64,000 nt of DNA from CAYRXM01 sp964449465 (GTDB lineage: Bacteria > Chloroflexota > Anaerolineae > JAFGEY01), in the NCBI GenBank assembly GCA_964449465.1, contig CAYVBK010000014.1:47572-111571 (forward strand), given 5' to 3'. The notes beneath the pieces were generated by a model. That model did no database searches and had not been told where the DNA came from. It saw only the letters and a list, made by a program, of their open reading frames with translations. The first letter of the stretch is position 1. Each line of letters begins with the position of its first letter. Shown here piece after piece: positions 59,030 to 64,000 of this stretch. The position numbers and the translations under genes are program-made.

Positions 59030-60245
59030 ACTGAGCCTGTTGTATCAAAAAGCATTGATCGATGATGTGATTCCCTTTTGGGAAAAACACTCGATAGATG
59101 CCGAAATGGGCGGCTATTTCACCTGTCTGAACCGGCAGGGCCATGTGTTTGATACCGACAAATTTATCTGGCTGCAAAACCGCCAGGTGTGGACGTTTTC
59201 CATGTTGTACAACCGCCTGGAAAAAAGGTCGGCCTGGCTGGACATTGCGCACGGCGGGGCCGAGTTTCTGGCGCAGCACGGCCGCGATCCCGACGGCAAC
59301 TGGTATTTTTCGCTGGACCGGCAGGGACAGCCCCTGGTGCAGCCGTATAACATTTTCTCGGATTGTTTTGCGGCGATGGCGTTCAGCCAGTATGCCCTGG
59401 CCAGCGATCAGGAATGGGCGCAAGAGGTAGCCCGGCAGGCCTACGGCAACGTGCTGCGCCGTCAAACCAACCCCAAAGGCCAGTACAACAAGGCCTACCC
59501 CGGCACACGTCCACTCAAATCGCTGGCCGTGCCGATGATCCTGGCCAACCTGACCCTGGAACTGGATTGGATGCTGCCGGCCGGGCAATTGGACGAGGTG
59601 ATCGATCAAACTGTGCGCGAGGTGATGGGCGATTTTCTGGATGCCGAACGCGGGCTACTGTTTGAGCATGTGTCGCCGCATGGCAATCAAATAGATTGCG
59701 GCAATCAAATAGATTGCGGCAATCAAATAGATTGCGGTCATCATGTTGATTCCTTTGAGGGGCGGCTGATCTGCCCGGGACACGGCATTGAAGCCATGTG
59801 GTTCATTATGGACATTGCTCGCCGTCGCCAGGATCGCTCGCTGATTGACCAAACTGTCCAGGTTGTTTTGAACATCCTCGAATACGCCTGGGACGAGCAG
59901 TACGGCGGTTTGTATTATTTTATGGATGCCGACGGACATCCGCCGCAGCAGTTGGAATGGGATCAAAAGCTGTGGTGGGTGCACGCCGAGTCGCTGGTGG
60001 CCCTGAGCATGGGTTACGCCTTGACCGGGCGAGCCGAGTGCTGGCAGTGGTATGAGCGGCTGCACAAGTACACCTGGCAGCACTTTGCCGACCCGGAGTA
60101 TGGTGAGTGGTTTGGCTATTTGAACCGACAGGGCCAGGTGCTGCTCGACCTCAAAGGCGGCAAATGGAAGGGTTGTTTTCACGTGCCGAGAGCGTTGTAT
60201 CTGTGCTGGAGGCAGTTTGAGACCATCGAAAATCAAAAACAATAG
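59010..60245 (+). CDS. AGE-family epimerase (cellobiose/N-acylglucosamine 2-epimerase)
   Basis: A 411-residue (alpha/alpha)6 barrel. Catalytic histidines are in CPGHGIEAMWF and WWVHAESLVAL, and WLQNRQVWTFSMLYNR matches the family entry helix. These enzymes epimerise C2 of GlcNAc or of the reducing sugar of beta-1,4 disaccharides such as cellobiose and lactose. GGAGG precedes the ATG at 59010; the longer frame overlaps the previous gene more. An 18-base sequence is repeated three times in frame (GNQIDC three times, residues about 225-242) just before the catalytic GHGIEAMW segment. With GH2 beta-galactosidase downstream, lactose-like disaccharides are plausible substrates. Confidence 0.9.
   Translation: MNLKDGKLSLLYQKALIDDVIPFWEKHSIDAEMGGYFTCLNRQGHVFDTDKFIWLQNRQVWTFSMLYNRLEKRSAWLDIAHGGAEFLAQHGRDPDGNWYFSLDRQGQPLVQPYNIFSDCFAAMAFSQYALASDQEWAQEVARQAYGNVLRRQTNPKGQYNKAYPGTRPLKSLAVPMILANLTLELDWMLPAGQLDEVIDQTVREVMGDFLDAERGLLFEHVSPHGNQIDCGNQIDCGNQIDCGHHVDSFEGRLICPGHGIEAMWFIMDIARRRQDRSLIDQTVQVVLNILEYAWDEQYGGLYYFMDADGHPPQQLEWDQKLWWVHAESLVALSMGYALTGRAECWQWYERLHKYTWQHFADPEYGEWFGYLNRQGQVLLDLKGGKWKGCFHVPRALYLCWRQFETIENQKQ
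59682..59735 (+). repeat. Three tandem 18-base repeats in the epimerase gene
   Basis: Three exact copies of GGCAATCAAATAGATTGC, each with inverted arms GCAATC and GATTGC. Read in frame as GNQIDC. Its base content is lower in GC than the surrounding gene. Confidence 0.95.
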
Positions 60246-60273
60246 ACTCGATTATTTTGTCAGGAGAAAATCA

Positions 60274-63200
60274 ATGATCAAGCAACACGATTGGGAAAAT
60301 CCGCACATGTTTGGGCAGAACAAATTGCCCGGTCGCGCCACCGCCATGTCCTATCCCGACCTGGCTATGGCGATCCGATGTGACCGTTCCGCATCGCCTT
60401 TTTTCTTGTCACTGAACGGCGAGTGGGATTTTTTCTACAGTACCGATCCCGATGCCGTGGTCGAAAACCCTACTGCCGCGCAGTGGGATCGCATCGAAGT
60501 ACCGGGCAACTGGACACTGCAAGGCTACGACCGGCCGATCTATACCAATGTCAAAATGCCGTTTGCTCCGGCCGAGCCGCCCTTTGTACCCGCCGAGAAT
60601 CCTACCGGTCTCTATCAGCGCACCTTTGCCCTGCCCGCCGATTGGGACGGCCGACAGGTGTTCATTTGCTTTGAGGGCGTCGAGTCGGCCTTTTATCTGT
60701 GGGCCAACGGCCAAAAAGTGGGCTACAGCCAGGACAGCCGCCTGCCTGCCGAGTTTGACCTGACGCCGTACCTGCAACCCGGCCCCAACACCCTCACTGT
60801 GGCCGTCATCCGCTGGTCGGACGGCAGCTATTTGGAAGACCAGGATCACTGGCGCATGGCCGGCATTTACCGCGATGTGTACCTGTACGCCACGCCCAGG
60901 GTTCACATCTGGGATGTATTCGCCCGCCCGGAACTGGACAATGACTATAAGAATGGCACGCTCAAGGTGCAGGCGCGGGTCAACAGCCACGATCCCAACG
61001 AGTTTGCCGGCGAATACACCGTCGAAATGCAACTTTACGATGCAGCAGGACAAGCCGTATTCGCTCACCCCATCGGCGCGGCGGTGCAGGCCAGCCAATG
61101 GCAGGTGGTACAGGCCAATCTGGAGGCGCCGGTCAAGTCGCCCAGGCTGTGGTCGGCCGAACAGCCCAACCTGTACACCCTGGTGATCGCCCTGAAAAAC
61201 GCCGGCGGCAAGGCGGTGGAATATCAGAGCTTTAAGGTCGGTTTCAGACGGATCGAGCTGCGTGGGCGCGAATTTTTGATCAACGGGCAGCGAGTGTACC
61301 TCAGGGGGGTCAACCGCCACGAGCATGAGGACCGGCGCGGCAAGGCCGTGACGCTGGCCTCGATGATCGCCGACATCAAGCTGATGAAACAATTCAATAT
61401 CAACACCGTGCGCACCTGCCATTACCCCAACGACCCGCGCTGGTACGATCTGTGCGACCAGTATGGCATCTATGTCATTGACGAGGCCAATATCGAAGCG
61501 CACGCCAATTACAACCGTCTGGTGCACGAACCGGCCTGGATGACGGCTTTTGTGGATCGCGGCACGCGCATGGTGCTGCGCGACAAAAATCACCCCAGCA
61601 TCATTTTCTGGTCGCTGGGCAACGAAAGCGGCTATGGCCCCAACCACGACGCCATCGCCGGCTGGATACGCGGCTATGATCCGTCGCGCCTGCTGCACAA
61701 CGAAGGCTCCTCGCACATGGGGTGGGACGCCGGGCCGATGTCCAGCGATGTGACCTCGGTCATGTACCCCACCATCGAGCGCATCGTGGCCTATGCCGAC
61801 AATCCATCCAGCACCCGCCCGCTGATTATGTGTGAATACGCCCATGCGATGGGCAACAGCGTGGGCAACCTGCAAGAATACTGGGATGCCATCGAAAGCC
61901 ACTATGGCTTGCAAGGCGGCTGCATCTGGGACTGGGTGGATCAAGGGCTGACCAAGACGGACGAAAATGGGGTGGAATACTGGGCCTATGGCGGCGATTT
62001 TGGCGAAGAGCTGCACGACGGCGATTTTTGCATCAACGGCCTGATCTGGCCGGACCGCCAACCGCACCCCTCGTTGTGGGAATACAAAAAAGTGATCCAG
62101 CCGATAGCCGTCAAAGCGGTTGACCTGAGCAAGGGACAGATCGAGATCGTCAACAAGCAGCATTTCAGCGGCATGGATGATCTGGATGGCACCTGGGAAC
62201 TGATGAGCGAAGGCTGCGTGCTGCAATGGGGTAAACTGGGCCGGCTCGATATTGCACCCGGTCAGAGCAAGGTGATCAGCCTGCCGATCCAGAAATCGCT
62301 GGCGCATATCGAATGTTTCTTGAACATCTCGTTCAAGCTCAAACAAGACACGCTGTGGGCCGAAAAAGGACACGAGGTGGCCTGGGAGCAATTTGCCATG
62401 CCGGGCCAGGCACACGATTGCAACTGTGGGCATTATATCGCGCCCGAGCCAGACGAGTGCGACTGCGGCGGTGATTGCGATGACTGCGGCGATGACTGCG
62501 ACTGTGACGATGATGATTGTGGCTGCGGCTGTGGCTGCGAGGCCGCGCTCCAGATCACCGACACGCCCACGCAGGCCACCATCCGCGGCGACGAGTTTGA
62601 ACTGGTGGTGGACAAGGTTCGAGGAGAAATTGCCTCGTACACCTGGCAGGGAACGCAAATCCTCTGTGGCGGGCTGGCCCTCAACGCCTGGCGCGCGCCC
62701 ACCGACAATGACGGGTTCAAGCTATGGCCACAGTCGCCGGGCAAACTGCTGGGGCAGTGGCTGGAAGCCGGCCTGGATCGGCTAGAGCATCAGGTCATTG
62801 TTGCGGAGGTCGGTTCGATGAACGCGCACCGGGTCATGGTCAGCATCCAGACCCATGTGCATCCGCCCAGCAGCCGGATCGGGTTCCACCATCAAGCCGA
62901 TTGGACCATCGAAGCGGATGGCAGCATCCATGTGGAAAACGAAATCTGGGCCGACCCGGAACTGCCGCCCCTGCCGCGCATCGGCGTCACCCTGACCCTG
63001 CCGGCCGGGTTTGAGCAGATCGCCTGGTATGGCCGCGGCCCGCACGAGACCTATCAAGACCGCAAACAAGGCGCCCGTGTAGGGGTCTATCGCGGCACGG
63101 TAGATGAGCAATATGTGCCGTATATCATGCCCCAAGAGAACGGCAACAAAACCGACGTGCGTTGGGTGGCGCTGACCAACGAGCAAGGCGTGGGGATGAT

Positions 63201-63429
63201 CGTGATCGGAGAGCAACTGATGGAGGTCGGCGCGCTGCACTATACCACCGATGACCTGTACCGGGCGTTTCATACCAACGAATTGAAACGCCGGGATGAG
63301 ACCTTTGTCACCCTGGATTACCGGCAGGGCGGGCTGGGCGGCGCCAGTTGCGGCCCCATGACCCGCCCCGAATACTTGATCCAGCCTGGATCGTATCGGT
63401 TCAATTTCCGGCTGCGCCCAATCCTCTAA
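60274..63429 (+). CDS. GH2 beta-galactosidase with Cys/Asp-rich insert
   Basis: A 1051-residue LacZ-type enzyme: sugar-binding, immunoglobulin-like, TIM-barrel and C-terminal domain 5. The acid/base Glu is in WSLGNESGYG and the nucleophile in LIMCEYAHAMGNS; LRGVNRHEHEDRRGKAV is typical. No signal peptide, so lactose-like sugars are cut inside. Residues about 715-756, between the barrel and the C-terminal domain, hold an insert with 12 Cys and 13 Asp (DDCGDDCDCDDDDCGCGCGC) that is not part of the family. AGGAG precedes the ATG at 60274. Confidence 0.95.
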   Translation: MIKQHDWENPHMFGQNKLPGRATAMSYPDLAMAIRCDRSASPFFLSLNGEWDFFYSTDPDAVVENPTAAQWDRIEVPGNWTLQGYDRPIYTNVKMPFAPAEPPFVPAENPTGLYQRTFALPADWDGRQVFICFEGVESAFYLWANGQKVGYSQDSRLPAEFDLTPYLQPGPNTLTVAVIRWSDGSYLEDQDHWRMAGIYRDVYLYATPRVHIWDVFARPELDNDYKNGTLKVQARVNSHDPNEFAGEYTVEMQLYDAAGQAVFAHPIGAAVQASQWQVVQANLEAPVKSPRLWSAEQPNLYTLVIALKNAGGKAVEYQSFKVGFRRIELRGREFLINGQRVYLRGVNRHEHEDRRGKAVTLASMIADIKLMKQFNINTVRTCHYPNDPRWYDLCDQYGIYVIDEANIEAHANYNRLVHEPAWMTAFVDRGTRMVLRDKNHPSIIFWSLGNESGYGPNHDAIAGWIRGYDPSRLLHNEGSSHMGWDAGPMSSDVTSVMYPTIERIVAYADNPSSTRPLIMCEYAHAMGNSVGNLQEYWDAIESHYGLQGGCIWDWVDQGLTKTDENGVEYWAYGGDFGEELHDGDFCINGLIWPDRQPHPSLWEYKKVIQPIAVKAVDLSKGQIEIVNKQHFSGMDDLDGTWELMSEGCVLQWGKLGRLDIAPGQSKVISLPIQKSLAHIECFLNISFKLKQDTLWAEKGHEVAWEQFAMPGQAHDCNCGHYIAPEPDECDCGGDCDDCGDDCDCDDDDCGCGCGCEAALQITDTPTQATIRGDEFELVVDKVRGEIASYTWQGTQILCGGLALNAWRAPTDNDGFKLWPQSPGKLLGQWLEAGLDRLEHQVIVAEVGSMNAHRVMVSIQTHVHPPSSRIGFHHQADWTIEADGSIHVENEIWADPELPPLPRIGVTLTLPAGFEQIAWYGRGPHETYQDRKQGARVGVYRGTVDEQYVPYIMPQENGNKTDVRWVALTNEQGVGMIVIGEQLMEVGALHYTTDDLYRAFHTNELKRRDETFVTLDYRQGGLGGASCGPMTRPEYLIQPGSYRFNFRLRPIL
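62416..62540 (+). other. Coding region of Cys/Asp-rich insert in GH2
   Basis: In-frame, low-complexity stretch encoding CNCGH, then repeating D/C/G residues. It resembles a metallothionein-like metal-binding segment. It lies between conserved domains of beta-galactosidase. Confidence 0.9.
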
Positions 63430-63444
63430 ATAATCATTTTTACA

Positions 63445-63480
63445 CAAAGGGCAGCGCTGTAAATCGCTGCCCTTTGTTGT
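63445..63480 (+). terminator. Terminator after GH2 operon
   Basis: CAAAGGGCAGCG and its exact complement with an eight-base loop, followed by TTGTTT. It lies 15 bases after the beta-galactosidase stop. Confidence 0.85.
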
Positions 63481-63539
63481 TTATGTCAAATGGTACTCCC
63501 GTTATCCGTGGTGGCGAGAGCCGCGTGGTGAAACGAAAC

Positions 63540-63752
63540 CAAAAGTTGCCAAGCCGCGAAAGCGACAAAAGCTGCGACCGCGGACGCCCAAATCGTGTGC
63601 GGAGTGTCAGGTTGATCGCGTTGCGATCAACCTGAGAGCGGATTGGCAGTTGAGCCGTTGCGGGATGTGCGGCCCAAAGTCAAGAGTTCGCGGGGACGCC
63701 CGAAGCAAATCAACTTTTGTCAGAAGCAAGAGGCAATGGTATACTGTTTGTA
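63540..63752 (+). pseudogene. Transposase N-terminal remnant
   Basis: In one frame RKRQKLRPRTPKSCAECQVDR and in another VKSSRGRPKQINFCQKQ. Together these resemble the N-terminal region of a transposase type common in Chloroflexota (RPRTPxxCxxC, then VKSRRGRPKxI), broken by a frameshift. No catalytic part or terminal repeats were found. I infer the family from pattern memory only. Confidence 0.45.
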
Positions 63753-63755
63753 GTT

Positions 63756-63836
63756 AAAAAAAAGCGCCTCGCGACCATAGCCGGGTCCGAGGCACTGAAT
63801 AGAACCGCAGGTTGCCGGTGACGGGCAGCCCACGAT
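63756..63836 (-). ncRNA. Putative small RNA with own promoter and terminator
   Basis: About 81 bases from the expected start to the last T. The 5' half can form CCGG-containing hairpins (ACCG and CGGU arms); the 3' half ends in an intrinsic terminator, GTGCCTCG pairing with CGAGGCGC, followed by eight T. No open frame with a ribosome site. No gene follows on the same strand, so it is not an obvious riboswitch. I do not recognise it as 6S, SRP, tmRNA or RNase P RNA. Confidence 0.6.
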
Positions 63837-63842
63837 GATTAG

Positions 63843-63872
63843 AGTATAGCACAATGGCCCGTCCGCCGTCAA
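63843..63872 (-). promoter_or_regulatory. Promoter of the putative small RNA
   Basis: -35 TTGACG (63872-63867), 18-base spacer, -10 TATACT (63848-63843). I see no gene between this promoter and the window end at 64000. Confidence 0.7.
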
Positions 63873-64000
63873 GAACCGGTGAGGCGGGTTTTTTGTTGGG
63901 CGAATAGACGAAAAAGCATTCATCCATAGTTTTACAATGTTATATACTCTCGGTTCGCTCATTTTCAAGACGGAACCGCAAAATGTGCGAGCCGTGTATA

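Noticed and set aside
63756..63836. Small RNA as SRP 4.5S RNA or a SAM riboswitch
   Set aside because: The conserved SRP apical motif is absent, and the CCGGCAACC similarity to SAM riboswitches is too short; no gene follows on that strand.

Overview
The window looks like a chromosomal segment of an uncultured Chloroflexota bacterium, most likely Anaerolineae-like. This is inferred from gene content and style: many sugar ABC transporters and LacI regulators, intracellular glycoside hydrolases (GH2, GH3, GH116, GH172), a solute-binding lipoprotein with a Val/Glu/Lys coiled-coil stalk, Thr/Pro-rich linkers, Roadblock/LC7 signalling proteins and many short dispersed palindromic repeats. GC content is high, promoters are sigma70-like and GTG/TTG starts are common. 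No rRNA, CRISPR array or intact transposon was seen.

Layout. 57-2868 (+): a putative gas-sensing cassette (Roadblock/LC7, protoglobin, di-iron ODP/metallo-beta-lactamase protein, response regulator with a Roadblock-like C-terminus). 2991-15588 (-): a carbohydrate locus led by a LacI helix-turn-helix fused to an ADP-ribosylglycohydrolase, then GH172, amidohydrolase/lactonase, esterase, GH116, a decayed small gene, a 3-hydroxyacyl-CoA-dehydrogenase-like enzyme, a membrane protein and a CUT1 sugar importer without its ATPase. 15589-16402: a repeat-rich spacer. 16403-25249 (-): TctA-like permease, MscL with a zinc ribbon, helix-hairpin-helix protein, GH3 beta-glucosidase, two membrane glycosyltransferases and a carboxymuconolactone-decarboxylase-like protein. 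25334-33037 (-): LacI regulator and family-5 solute-binding protein with an Opp-type ABC importer. 33179-36895 (-): SUMF1-fold protein and a membrane-anchored protein with seven OB folds. 37064-38641: a MITE-like element and two sugar isomerases. 38919-44211 (+): GT2, GAF-GAF histidine kinase, and indolepyruvate:ferredoxin oxidoreductase (iorAB). 44345-44623 (-): three tRNA genes. 44778-54550 (-): a tightly packed run of phosphotriesterase-like lactonase, MFS, prolyl oligopeptidase, pyruvate-kinase-C-like protein, aldehyde ferredoxin oxidoreductase, NapH/NapG-like electron carrier and M20 peptidase. 54710-63429 (+): 7TM histidine kinase, Fe-alcohol dehydrogenase, FAD oxidoreductase, AGE epimerase and GH2 beta-galactosidase. 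63430-64000: terminator, transposase remnant and a putative small RNA.

How the genes fit together (inference). The organism appears to import oligosaccharides, hydrolyse them inside the cell (no signal peptides on the glycosidases), interconvert the sugars (lyxose isomerase, AGE epimerase, TIM-barrel isomerase) and ferment sugars and peptides. The peptidases, iorAB, the aldehyde oxidoreductase and the alcohol dehydrogenase suit ferredoxin-linked fermentation of amino acids. Each sugar transporter locus has its own LacI-type regulator. The most unusual items are the LacI-ADP-ribosylglycohydrolase fusion, the Cys/Asp-rich insert in the beta-galactosidase, the short repeats that have entered coding sequences (iorA, the AGE epimerase, the end of the lyxose isomerase gene), the gas-sensing cassette and the putative small RNA at the right edge.
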